Below are positions 25,803 to 33,604 of a stretch of 64,000 bases of DNA, in pieces. Below the pieces are notes generated by a model. It was not told the origin of the DNA, made no database searches, and was given only the letters and a program-made list of their open reading frames with translations. Where the stretch lies: assembly GCA_944391805.1 (NCBI GenBank), contig CALXUY010000065.1, positions 1 to 64,000 of the forward strand. The letters run 5' to 3'. How positions within the stretch are numbered: the stretch's first letter is position 1; each line of letters starts with the position of its first letter. This DNA is from an uncultured Clostridia bacterium (GTDB lineage: Bacteria; Bacillota; Clostridia; Oscillospirales; CAG-272). Position numbers and translations under genes: made by a program.

Positions 25803-25890
25803 AGCATCCCCAGTATATGGAACTGTTTCCGAAATTCGGCGGGGAAAGCAGAAAATGCTTAAAAATTTTTGGAAAAATCCGAAAAGAACA

Positions 25891-25919
25891 TTGACAAGTA
25901 TTTCTTTCTATGCTACAAT
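25891..25919 (+). promoter_or_regulatory. Promoter of the SH3-repeat lipoprotein gene
   Basis: TTGACA (25891-25896), 17-base spacer, TACAAT (25914-25919). It gives a leader of about 190 bases before the ATG at 26118. Confidence 0.75.
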
Positions 25920-25960
25920 ATTAGGTAGACACTTTTGAATGTTACGGGAGGTTCCGCAAA

Positions 25961-25994
25961 GAGCGCCGCAAGGCAACCGGCGCCTCGCTTTTTT
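25961..25994 (+). terminator. Terminator-like hairpin inside the leader (possible attenuator)
   Basis: GCGCC/GGCGC arms followed by CTCGC and TTTTTT, only ~35 bases after the predicted transcript start and ~120 before the coding start. Confidence 0.45.
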
Positions 25995-26117
25995 GTGCGG
26001 CGGCCGGCGTTTTGCAAGAGAAGACCGCCTTCAGGCCGGGGTCGTCCGGATGATGGAGCCGTCCCGATGAAGATTGTTTCGGAAAACAGATTGATTGCGA
26101 AAGGATGTAGAGAATTC

Positions 26118-27638
26118 ATGAATATCAAAAAAAATATCAGCCTGATGATTCTGGCAGGCGTTTTGGCGGCAAGCCTTGCCTCCTGTGCAGTGTCCTCCGA
26201 TAAGGAAGGCGACCAGACGCAGGGAAGCGTTGAGCCGCCCCAGTATACAACAGGCGGGGGAGGGGATATCACACTTCCGACGACCGATCCCGAGGATGTG
26301 ACCTATGAGACACGCAACGAGACGGTGTACGTGATCTCGAAAAATGCCACCTTCCGGCAGGTCAGCGACACTACCCAGACCGCCAAGTTCGGCCTGATTA
26401 CCGAGATGACCCGCACCGGCTACAGCAGCTCCTGGAGCAAGGTGCAGTATGAGGGAACCGAGTACTATGTTGCCACTAGTGCGCTGACGGCGGACGATTT
26501 GCTTGGCAAGTCCTTTACCTCTTGTAACAAAACGATGTATGCGACAACAGACAATTTGAATGTCCGTAAATATGCCTCTGCGGAGAATAGTTTTTCCACC
26601 AGCTTGACCACTCTTGACAAAGATGATGCAGTAACGGTGATAGCGGAAGGCGAGACAGCGGAAGGCGAGACTTGGTGCAAGGTGGAAGTCAAGGATGGTT
26701 CCTCTACGATTACTGGGTATGTCAACTCTAAATATCTGAGTGACAGCAAAGTTGGGGATTTTCTCAAATATTTTGAGGATCTGGATGAGCCTATAACCAT
26801 GTATGTTGCTACGGATCATGCAAATATGCGTGAAATGCCGTATGCGGATGATCGTGGTACGATCGTGATTTTGGAAGGCGATCAATATAAAAATGGATTG
26901 CCAAAGGGAACCGCAGTAAAGGTTGTGGCCAAAGGAACAGTGGAGAATGTCCGGTGGTGTGCAGTGGAGTGGAAGGCAAGCGCCGGCAGCCCTGCACGGC
27001 AGTACTACATTGCAGAAAGCACACTGACAACTGATCCCGGCCCTTCGGCGTCGTTGGAGGATATTCTTGCTGCATATCCGGAACTGGAAGAATATGACGA
27101 GGCAAAAACGCTTTACATCAACAATACAGTGGAAGGGGAGGCATTTGGACGTTCCACCCCCACAAGGGAAAATCTGGATAATGTTGTCAAACTCCTTCGC
27201 AGCAAGGATGCTGTGACAGCGTATGCTGTGGGAACCATTGTGGGCGAAACCTCGGAAGGAAAAGCAGAGAGCCGGACTTGGTGCTTAGTACAGGACGAGG
27301 AAGTAGGGTTTTACTTTGTATCATATGATATTCTGACAACCAATTCGGACGGAACTCCCGAAGTCATTCCGGTGTCTCTTGATGAACTGATTAAAAATTA
27401 TGGATTTGAGGAAGTGACGTCCAATCCGCCGATGGAGGCAATAGAGGATGTGCACCCGTGGAGCGCACCGGACAGCAGTGGAACAGAATTGAGCAATGTG
27501 ACCATCTCTGCCGGAACGACAGTTACGGTTCGTGCAAAGGGAACAACAGTGGATGGTTCTGTAGAAAATAAATGGTATATTATCGAGTATAACGGAAATT
27601 TCTATTTTGTGATTCAGGACGCATTCGAAATTGCTTAA
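26118..27638 (+). CDS. Lipoprotein with about five bacterial SH3-like repeats
   Basis: 506 residues. A lipoprotein signal (MNIKKN, hydrophobic core, LASC) is followed by a linker and five SH3b-like modules at roughly 60-130, 140-215, 225-310, 330-415 and 435-500. Each has a strand such as MYATTDNLNVR or MYVATDHANMR and a closing Trp-Cys strand (ETWCKVE, VRWCAVE, RTWCLVQ). Extracellular SH3b domains usually bind peptidoglycan or other cell-wall polymers, so a surface or cell-wall role is likely. The second half is richer in A+T than the first 330 bases. It ends at a strong bidirectional terminator. Confidence 0.75.
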   Translation: MNIKKNISLMILAGVLAASLASCAVSSDKEGDQTQGSVEPPQYTTGGGGDITLPTTDPEDVTYETRNETVYVISKNATFRQVSDTTQTAKFGLITEMTRTGYSSSWSKVQYEGTEYYVATSALTADDLLGKSFTSCNKTMYATTDNLNVRKYASAENSFSTSLTTLDKDDAVTVIAEGETAEGETWCKVEVKDGSSTITGYVNSKYLSDSKVGDFLKYFEDLDEPITMYVATDHANMREMPYADDRGTIVILEGDQYKNGLPKGTAVKVVAKGTVENVRWCAVEWKASAGSPARQYYIAESTLTTDPGPSASLEDILAAYPELEEYDEAKTLYINNTVEGEAFGRSTPTRENLDNVVKLLRSKDAVTAYAVGTIVGETSEGKAESRTWCLVQDEEVGFYFVSYDILTTNSDGTPEVIPVSLDELIKNYGFEEVTSNPPMEAIEDVHPWSAPDSSGTELSNVTISAGTTVTVRAKGTTVDGSVENKWYIIEYNGNFYFVIQDAFEIA

Positions 27639-27650
27639 GGTATAAAATAA

Positions 27651-27687
27651 CTGGGCGGCTGCTTTTTTCAGCAGCCACCCAGCTTTT
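27651..27687. terminator. Bidirectional terminator between convergent genes
   Basis: CTGGGCGGCTGC and GCAGCCACCCAG arms around a T-rich loop, with CTTTT on one side and A-rich sequence on the other. It serves the lipoprotein gene and cca. Confidence 0.8.
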
Positions 27688-27688
27688 C

Positions 27689-29023
27689 CTACTTTGTTTT
27701 CCGCCGCGCCGCCTCCAGCAGCGCGGTTTTTTCGTTTGGCAGACGGCCGTCCACAACGGCGTCCAGCAACGTGCGCAGCAGCGCACCCATCCGTGGACCG
27801 GGCGGAATGCCCAGCGCCAGCAGGTCGTCCCCCTTCACGGCTAAGGTTTTCAGGGAAAGGCAGGCTCCCTCGGCCCGGATCTGCTCCACAAGGAGCGGGA
27901 TTTGGGCCAGGGCAGGGGAGGGGACGTCATAGCCCGGCGCGTGGGCAAGCCGGTCGCAGCGGGCAACCTCCAAAAGGCAGTACAGCTCGTGCTCGGTCAG
28001 CTTTTGCAGCAGCCGCTTGACCTGCCGCAGCTCGGCCTTCAGAGGGAAATCGTGCATCCGCACCAGCTTTTTCACGCTCTCCTGCGTGGCATTGTCGTAG
28101 CGCAGGCGCTGCATGATCTGCTCGGCAAGCTGTACGCTGATCTCCGCGTGTCCGCGGAAGTGGCCGCCCTTTTCGTCCTCGGTGTAGGTGGCGGGCTTGC
28201 CGATGTCGTGCAGCAGAATGGTCAGCCGCACCAAAAGCTCCGGCGAGCTTGTCTCGTCCAGCGCGCGCAGCGTATGCTCCCATACGTCGTAGCAGTGATA
28301 GCGCGAGTTCTGCGCAAAGCCGACGCAGGGCGCCAGCTCCGGCATGATCTGCAGCGCCACATCGGTGAACTCCCGCAGAATCCCGGCGGCGCGCCTGCCG
28401 CACAGCAGTCGGTTCAGCTCCTCCCGCACACGCTCCCGCGCAATGTTGTCGAGCAGCGCCCGGCAGGCGTGAACCTGCGAAGCGGTTTCTTCCGCAATCG
28501 AAAAATCCAGCGCCGAGGCGAAGCGCACGGCGCGCAGAATGCGCAGCCCGTCCTCCTCAAAGCGCGTGCGGGGATCTCCCACACAGCGGATCACACGCGC
28601 GCGCAGATCCGAGAGACCGCCGAACAGGTCCACCAGCCCCCGCTCCGGGTGGTAGGCCATGGCGTTCACGGTAAAATCCCTGCGCGAGAGGTCGTCCGAC
28701 AGCGTCCGCGAAAAAGTGACCTCCACCGGGTGCCGGTTGTCGGCGTAGGCGCCGTCCCGGCGATAGGTGGTGATCTCCAGTGCCTCTCCCCCGATCAGCA
28801 CTGTCACGGTTCCGTGCCGGATGCCGGTTTCAATCACCCGGCAGTCTCCAAAGCAGGCCGCCGTTTCCTCCGGAAGCGCGCTGGTTGTCAGGTCCCAGTC
28901 ATGCGCAGCCCGTCCCAGCAGCGCGTCCCGCACACATCCCCCAACCGCATAGGCCTCAAAGCCCTGCTCCTCCAGCCGCCGCAGCGCCGCGGCCGCACCG
29001 GCCGATAATGTGATTCGGTTCAT
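27689..29023 (-). CDS. cca: CCA tRNA nucleotidyltransferase with HD domain
   Basis: 444 residues. The class II nucleotidyltransferase core has GGCVRDALLGR near 29, the catalytic DWDLTTSA with its two Asp, RRDFTVNAMAY, and the ERVREELNRLL brace helix. A C-terminal HD phosphohydrolase domain follows (LLHDIGKPATYTEDEKGGHFRGHAE). It adds or repairs the CCA end of tRNAs, and the HD part may supply phosphatase activity. It is the last gene of a minus-strand run with queT and folC, 93 bases after queT. Confidence 0.94.
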   Translation of the reverse strand: MNRITLSAGAAAALRRLEEQGFEAYAVGGCVRDALLGRAAHDWDLTTSALPEETAACFGDCRVIETGIRHGTVTVLIGGEALEITTYRRDGAYADNRHPVEVTFSRTLSDDLSRRDFTVNAMAYHPERGLVDLFGGLSDLRARVIRCVGDPRTRFEEDGLRILRAVRFASALDFSIAEETASQVHACRALLDNIARERVREELNRLLCGRRAAGILREFTDVALQIMPELAPCVGFAQNSRYHCYDVWEHTLRALDETSSPELLVRLTILLHDIGKPATYTEDEKGGHFRGHAEISVQLAEQIMQRLRYDNATQESVKKLVRMHDFPLKAELRQVKRLLQKLTEHELYCLLEVARCDRLAHAPGYDVPSPALAQIPLLVEQIRAEGACLSLKTLAVKGDDLLALGIPPGPRMGALLRTLLDAVVDGRLPNEKTALLEAARRKTK

Positions 29024-29116
29024 GTGTGTCTCCTTTCTGCGGTGGTGAAATGCCTGCGCCGTTCCGTCAGCAAATCAGGACCAGCGGGTCGGGGTGAATG
29101 CCTGCGCCTGCACGGG

Positions 29117-29638
29117 TCAGAACGTGTCCGACCGGAATATCCGTTTCCCGTATCTCCTGAGCGCAAACAGCAGGACCATACCCAGCACGTAGGCCGAGAG
29201 GATCTCGCCAATACCGACCGTCAGCATCAGATAGGGGATGCCGCCCTCCGCATGGTAGGCATAGGCCAGGATGAAGGGGACAATGATGATATTGGCCGCC
29301 ACGGTGGGAAGCGGAGCCAGCCACGGAGAGAGGCGGCGCAGCAGCCAGGCGCCGAGCGCGCCGAGCAGAGTGGCGACGGGGCCGAACAGGATGTCCTGCC
29401 AGACGCACCCGGTCAGAAGATTGGAGAGCAGGCAGCCGACGGTCAGACCGGGAATGGCGGCGGGCATAAAAACGGGAAGGATGCACAGTGCCTCCGAAAT
29501 GCGGAACTGAATGGCGCCGTTGGCAAGGCCGAACGCGCCGATCAGGCAGGTCAGAACGGTGTAGAGCGCGGCGACAATGCCGGCCTGGCAGATGTAGCGG
29601 ATCCTTCCACGATGGGATCGGAACGATGCGGTGTTCAT
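29117..29638 (-). CDS. queT: QueT-family queuosine-precursor ECF transporter S component
   Basis: A 173-residue membrane protein with about five to six helices and the QueT signatures AALYTVLTCLIG and GAIQFRISEALCILPVF. QueT is the substrate-binding component of an ECF-type importer for queuosine precursors (preQ1/preQ0). A preQ1 class I riboswitch directly upstream, which hides the ribosome site, supports this assignment strongly. The general ECF ATPase/T components must be encoded elsewhere. Confidence 0.9.
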   Translation of the reverse strand: MNTASFRSHRGRIRYICQAGIVAALYTVLTCLIGAFGLANGAIQFRISEALCILPVFMPAAIPGLTVGCLLSNLLTGCVWQDILFGPVATLLGALGAWLLRRLSPWLAPLPTVAANIIIVPFILAYAYHAEGGIPYLMLTVGIGEILSAYVLGMVLLFALRRYGKRIFRSDTF

Positions 29639-29647
29639 TTTGTTTTC

Positions 29648-29690
29648 TCCTTAGTTTTGTTTAACGTGAGGATGGTTACGAACTCACGTT
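29648..29690 (-). promoter_or_regulatory. preQ1 class I riboswitch controlling queT
   Basis: Minus strand: stem CGTGAG / CTCACG enclosing TTCGTAACCATC, followed by the A-rich tail TTAAACAAAACTAAGGAG, just before the queT ATG. This matches the compact preQ1-I layout, in which the tail pairs into the loop as a pseudoknot. The tail's AAGGAG is the queT Shine-Dalgarno, so binding of preQ1 should block translation. Confidence 0.85.
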
Positions 29691-29853
29691 TGCCCGCCTA
29701 CGGGCAGGGCGGAATCGGGTGAGCGGTATACGCGCCTTCCGCAGAGCGGCATACCGAGAGCTGCGCTCCTGCCCGGGGGGGGGATTGGGAGGCAGCCCGC
29801 CGCCGGCAGCTTTTACAGCGCCGGGCTTGGGGATATGTGTCCCGATCGGCGCC

Positions 29854-31134
29854 CTACAGGCATTGCGCAATGGCGTCGGTCAGTGAGCGGTAGAGGTAGA
29901 GCGAGCCGAGGCAGATCAGGGGCCGCCCCTCGGCGCGGGAGTCGGCGATGGCGGTGCGCACGCAGTCGGCAAGACTGTCAAACGCACGGGCAGGGATGCG
30001 GTGCGCCTCAAAGTGCGCGGCGTATTCGTCGGCGGGCAGCGCACGCGGATTTTCGGGTGTGACGGTATAAGCGCAGGCGGCAATCGGCCGCATGGCCTCA
30101 ATCATGCCGTCATAGTCCTTATCCGCCATGACGCCTGTCAGAATATTGACCTTTTGCTCGGGGAAATATTCACGCACGCTCCGAACGGCAAAGGCCACGC
30201 CCTGCGGGTTGTGCGAACCGTCAAAAACAATGACCGGATCGCTGCCGTGCAGCAGCTCAAAGCGGCCTTCCCAGCGCACGGTGGCAAGTCCTTTCCGAAT
30301 TGCCCGTTCGGGGATGCGCAGATCGCCCTGCCGGTTCAGAATTTCCATTGCCGTGAGCACGGTTGCGGCGTTTCCGGGCTGATAGGTGCCCAGCAGAGGC
30401 AGATGCAGCGCGTGCCATTCCCCAAAGTCGAACTCGGTTCCGGTCAGCGAATAGCTGCCGACCCGCAGGCGGCTGCTGTCCACGGTGTAAAATCTGGAGC
30501 GGCGGCCTGCCGCAATGGCGGTCAGGGTGGCGCAGGCAGAGTCGTCGCTCCCACCGTACAGCGCGGGGTGCCCCGGCTTGATGATCCCTCCCTTTTCGGC
30601 CGCAATGGCCTGAAGGGTGTTGCCGAGCAGCTCGGTATGGTCGAAATCGATGCCGGTGATAACTGCGAGCAGGGGATCCTTGATGACGTTGGTGGGGTCC
30701 AGTCGGCCGCCCAGCCCCACCTCCAGCACCACAAGGTTCACCCTGCATCGCCGGAAATATTCAAACCCGACAGCGGTGATCAGCTCGAATTCACCCGGAG
30801 GAGTGGGCAGGCGGTCGGCCTGTTCCCTGACAAGCTCCGTGATTTCGGCTAGCGCCTCCGGCGGGATCGGCTGACCGTCCACGCGGATGCGCTCCTCAAA
30901 TTCCCGGATGAACGGAGATGTAAAAAGCCCTGTCCGGTAGCCTGCCGCACGCAGAATCGAGTCCGCCATGGCGCAAAAGCTGCCTTTGCCGTTGGTACCG
31001 GCCACATGAATGCAGCGGTAGGCGTTTTGCGGGTTGCCCATCGCGGACAGCAGCGCACGGATGTGATCGAGGTTTGGGTGCCCCGGATTGTGGCGCAGGG
31101 AGTGAATATAGCGCAGGGCTTCTTGATGTGTCAT
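29854..31134 (-). CDS. folC: Folylpolyglutamate synthase / dihydrofolate synthase, paralogue 1
   Basis: 426 residues of the Mur-ligase-like FolC family: HVAGTNGKGSFCAM (ATP-binding P-loop), LFTSPFIREFEERI, VVLEVGLGGRLDPTNV, GIDFDHTELLGNT with the metal-binding His, and FDGSHNPQG. It adds glutamate to folates and/or joins dihydropteroate with glutamate. It lies after a second folC paralogue with a 121-base gap, in the same direction, probably in the folT transcript. Sequence alone does not say which paralogue performs which reaction. Confidence 0.93.
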   Translation of the reverse strand: MTHQEALRYIHSLRHNPGHPNLDHIRALLSAMGNPQNAYRCIHVAGTNGKGSFCAMADSILRAAGYRTGLFTSPFIREFEERIRVDGQPIPPEALAEITELVREQADRLPTPPGEFELITAVGFEYFRRCRVNLVVLEVGLGGRLDPTNVIKDPLLAVITGIDFDHTELLGNTLQAIAAEKGGIIKPGHPALYGGSDDSACATLTAIAAGRRSRFYTVDSSRLRVGSYSLTGTEFDFGEWHALHLPLLGTYQPGNAATVLTAMEILNRQGDLRIPERAIRKGLATVRWEGRFELLHGSDPVIVFDGSHNPQGVAFAVRSVREYFPEQKVNILTGVMADKDYDGMIEAMRPIAACAYTVTPENPRALPADEYAAHFEAHRIPARAFDSLADCVRTAIADSRAEGRPLICLGSLYLYRSLTDAIAQCL

Positions 31135-31255
31135 GATTCAGTTCTTCCTCATTGTAAGTAAATTTGAACAGGGGGAAGGGAAATACACAGGCAGCTCCGG
31201 CCGCGATGCGTGCGGCAGGCCTTGGAAACCGAAATGCTCCGCAGGAATCACGGGA

Positions 31256-32545
31256 TCAGTGAAGGCTGCCGGAATCTGCCCGGAGCGCTTTTTTGACGTC
31301 GGCATACATGTAGAGCGAGCCGATGCACAAAAGCGGAGCTGATTGTTCCTTGCACTGCTTCAGGGCTGCATGCACCGCACCGGGGATTGTCGGGTATGCA
31401 TCTGCCGCGGTGCCGAGGCTGCGGAAGGTTTCGGCGTATTGCTCTGCTGCAAGCGAGCGCGACTGATTGGGCGTCAGACAATATACATGGCTGGCGATCT
31501 GTGCGATGCTGCGTGCAATATACGCATAGTTTTTGTCGGCCATCACTCCGGTGACAACGCAGAGCTTTTCGTCTCCGAAATAGGCTTTGACGCTTTCCAC
31601 CGCGCTGTCAACCCCTTCCGGATTGTGTCCGCCGTCATAGATGACCACCGGATTCCTGCTCATCAGCTCAAATCTTGCTTTCCACTTCGCGCTTGCCAGC
31701 CCGGCGTACAGCGCTTGGTCACTGATCGCCGCACCCAGCCTCCGCAGAATTTCAACGGCGCAGATGACATTTGCCGCGTTCTGCACCTGGTATAACCCGA
31801 GCAGGGAAATTTTGAGGTTCCTGTACCCGCCGAAATCGAACAGCGTTCCGTCAATCCCGGCGCTGCCGATGCGGATTGTGGAGCGGTCCACACGGTACAG
31901 CTCCGCGTGCATTTGCTCTGCCTTGCTTCGGATGACGTCGTCCGCCGCACGTTGATTGCCGCACCACAGGCAGGGGGTGTTTTCCTTCAGGATCCCGGCC
32001 TTTTCCGCGGCAATGTCCTCAATTGTACTGCCAAGAAACCGGGTGTGATCCAGCGAAATTCCGGTGATGACCGAGAGCAGCGAACGGTTGATGACATTGG
32101 TCGCGTCCTGTCTGCCGCCCATCCCGCACTCCAGAATGACATAATCGCATCTCTCACGGGCAAACCAGACGAATGCCATTGCGGTGTACAGCTCGAACTC
32201 GGTTGGCAGATCGGTCATGCTCTGCACATATGGCCGGATCGATTCGGTCACGCCGGCCAGATCTTCGTCCGGTATGTCCCTGCCGTTTCGCCGGAAGGTC
32301 TCATTCAGGCGCTCCAGAACAGGGGAGGTGAACGCCCCGACCCGATACCCGGCGTGGGACAATACGGATTCCAGCATGGCGCAGAAGGAGCCCTTGCCGT
32401 TGGTGCCGGCCACGTGTATGATGCGCAGCCGCTCTTGGGGATTGCCGAGCTTTGCGAGCAATTCGGCAACCCGTTCAAGGCCGGGCTTTGAGCCTTGGCT
32501 CTTGAAGGAATCGATATAATCCAATGCCTGTGCGTATGTCATCAA
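31256..32545 (-). CDS. folC: Folylpolyglutamate synthase / dihydrofolate synthase, paralogue 2
   Basis: 429 residues with the same FolC landmarks: HVAGTNGKGSFCAML, AFTSPVLERLNETF, VILECGMGGRQDATNV, GISLDHTRFLGST, YDGGHNPEG, and the C-terminal LLCIGSLYMYADV that parallels LICLGSLYLYRSL in paralogue 1. The differences are spread throughout, so this is not a recent duplication. Its ATG overlaps the folT stop by four bases (ATGA), tying it to folate uptake and to the THF riboswitch. It may be the one dedicated to trapping imported folate as polyglutamate. Confidence 0.93.
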   Translation of the reverse strand: MMTYAQALDYIDSFKSQGSKPGLERVAELLAKLGNPQERLRIIHVAGTNGKGSFCAMLESVLSHAGYRVGAFTSPVLERLNETFRRNGRDIPDEDLAGVTESIRPYVQSMTDLPTEFELYTAMAFVWFARERCDYVILECGMGGRQDATNVINRSLLSVITGISLDHTRFLGSTIEDIAAEKAGILKENTPCLWCGNQRAADDVIRSKAEQMHAELYRVDRSTIRIGSAGIDGTLFDFGGYRNLKISLLGLYQVQNAANVICAVEILRRLGAAISDQALYAGLASAKWKARFELMSRNPVVIYDGGHNPEGVDSAVESVKAYFGDEKLCVVTGVMADKNYAYIARSIAQIASHVYCLTPNQSRSLAAEQYAETFRSLGTAADAYPTIPGAVHAALKQCKEQSAPLLCIGSLYMYADVKKALRADSGSLH

Positions 32546-33117
32546 TCACGCCGTTCCTTTCCGCTTTTGATTCTGTCAAACTGCGAGGAGATGCTTTTGT
32601 TCTTCAGCAGAATATAGATAATGGTGGTTTCGCAGGCTGCAAGAATCGCGTAGTTTGCCAGCCGGATCAGCATAAGCTGATACAGAGGCCAGGAATAAAA
32701 CGCCGCCAAGCCGATGCTTTTGATGACAACCGAGCCGATCAGATGCGCCACGCCCACGGACAGCGCTACCTGAAGCAGGGAAAAGCGCTTGATCAGGAAA
32801 TGAGAGCATACCCCCGCCAATGCCCCGATCGTGATGCTTCCGATTGTTACGACCGGATTGATCGTATATCCGACCAGAACACACCCGATGAGATCCGCCA
32901 CGCCTCCAACCACTCCGCCGACAATCGGACCAAATACGATTCCGGCCATCAGGATCGGCAGGTTTTCAAGGCTGAAGCGCAGCACATCGATGTTGAGCAA
33001 TGGAACGTATTTACCGAACACAATGCTCAGGGCAATGAATATGGAAGCGCAAGCCATGATCCGGATACTGCCGAAAATGGCTACGCTGTTCTTCCGTTTT
33101 TCGCTTTTTTGATTCAT
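32542..33117 (-). CDS. folT: Folate ECF transporter S component (FolT-like)
   Basis: 191 residues, six predicted helices. It carries the FolT-type stretches FGKYVPLLNIDVLRFS and GPIVGGVVGGVADLIG, which form the substrate-binding part of group II ECF importers. The ATG at 33117 has AAAGGAGG upstream; a longer reading frame has no ribosome site. A THF-type riboswitch leader and the directly overlapping folC paralogue 2 support folate as the substrate. The ECF energising module is not in this window. Confidence 0.88.
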   Translation of the reverse strand: MNQKSEKRKNSVAIFGSIRIMACASIFIALSIVFGKYVPLLNIDVLRFSLENLPILMAGIVFGPIVGGVVGGVADLIGCVLVGYTINPVVTIGSITIGALAGVCSHFLIKRFSLLQVALSVGVAHLIGSVVIKSIGLAAFYSWPLYQLMLIRLANYAILAACETTIIYILLKNKSISSQFDRIKSGKERRD

Positions 33118-33125
33118 AAAAAATT

Positions 33126-33160
33126 CCTCCTTTTCCACCCATATGGCAGAACAGGAGGAC
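33126..33160 (-). promoter_or_regulatory. Ribosome-site-sequestering hairpin of folT
   Basis: TCCTCCT (33154-33160) can pair with AGGAGGA (33126-33132), the folT Shine-Dalgarno. This is a likely expression platform for the riboswitch upstream, acting on translation. Confidence 0.6.
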
Positions 33161-33207
33161 AATTCCGGCAAACCTCTGGCCGGAACCGACTTCCGCAATC
33201 AGCCGTA

Positions 33208-33323
33208 TGAAGCGGGATGCAAAGCATGAACCGTCGCTTGCGCTGTTCGTCCGTCTGACAACTCCCCGTTCAGGCGGCACTGGCGGAGCTGGCTGGCTCC
33301 TACGCCCATGCTTTTACTCTTCA
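33208..33323 (-). promoter_or_regulatory. Tetrahydrofolate (THF) riboswitch
   Basis: Minus strand layout: TGAAG (P1) then AGTAA, AAGCATG (P2) and so on to CATGCTT (P2'), TGCATCCCG, CTTCA (P1'). This mirrors the THF consensus GGAGAGUAG...UGCAUCCGCUCC with compensating changes in P1 and P2. The internal ACGAAC-AGCGCAAGCG segment also fits the known three-way region. It lies between a strong promoter and folT. Confidence 0.8.
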
Positions 33324-33357
33324 ATCAAGTTTATTTCCGCGGCCGCGGATACCTTTC

Positions 33358-33386
33358 ATTATAACCGCAGAAGCGAAAAAAGTCAA
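33358..33386 (-). promoter_or_regulatory. Promoter of the folT-folC operon
   Basis: Minus strand TTGACT (33381-33386), 17-base spacer, TATAAT (33358-33363). Transcription would begin near 33351, about 28 bases before the riboswitch. Confidence 0.8.
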
Positions 33387-33502
33387 GTTCTTTTTTGCAT
33401 ATCATTTCCGCAAAATTTGTCCGTAAATTTGGATATTCTGTCGGGTGCCGGAAGGGAAGAAAAAAATTTACTTCTGATGGTACCGAATTTTTGCTTGTAC
33501 TC

Positions 33503-33531
33503 TTGCATTCTGTCGCTGTTTGTGATACAAT
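33503..33531 (+). promoter_or_regulatory. Promoter of the MBOAT-DHHW operon
   Basis: TTGCAT (33503-33508), 17-base spacer, TACAAT (33526-33531) preceded by TG. A GAAAGGAG ribosome site and ATG follow at 33605. Confidence 0.7.
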
Positions 33532-33604
33532 GATACGGATGACAAACGGCGGGAGCCCGGGCGCACTTTTTTACTTGCATTCACGGCACCGAAAGGAGAT
33601 TGAT

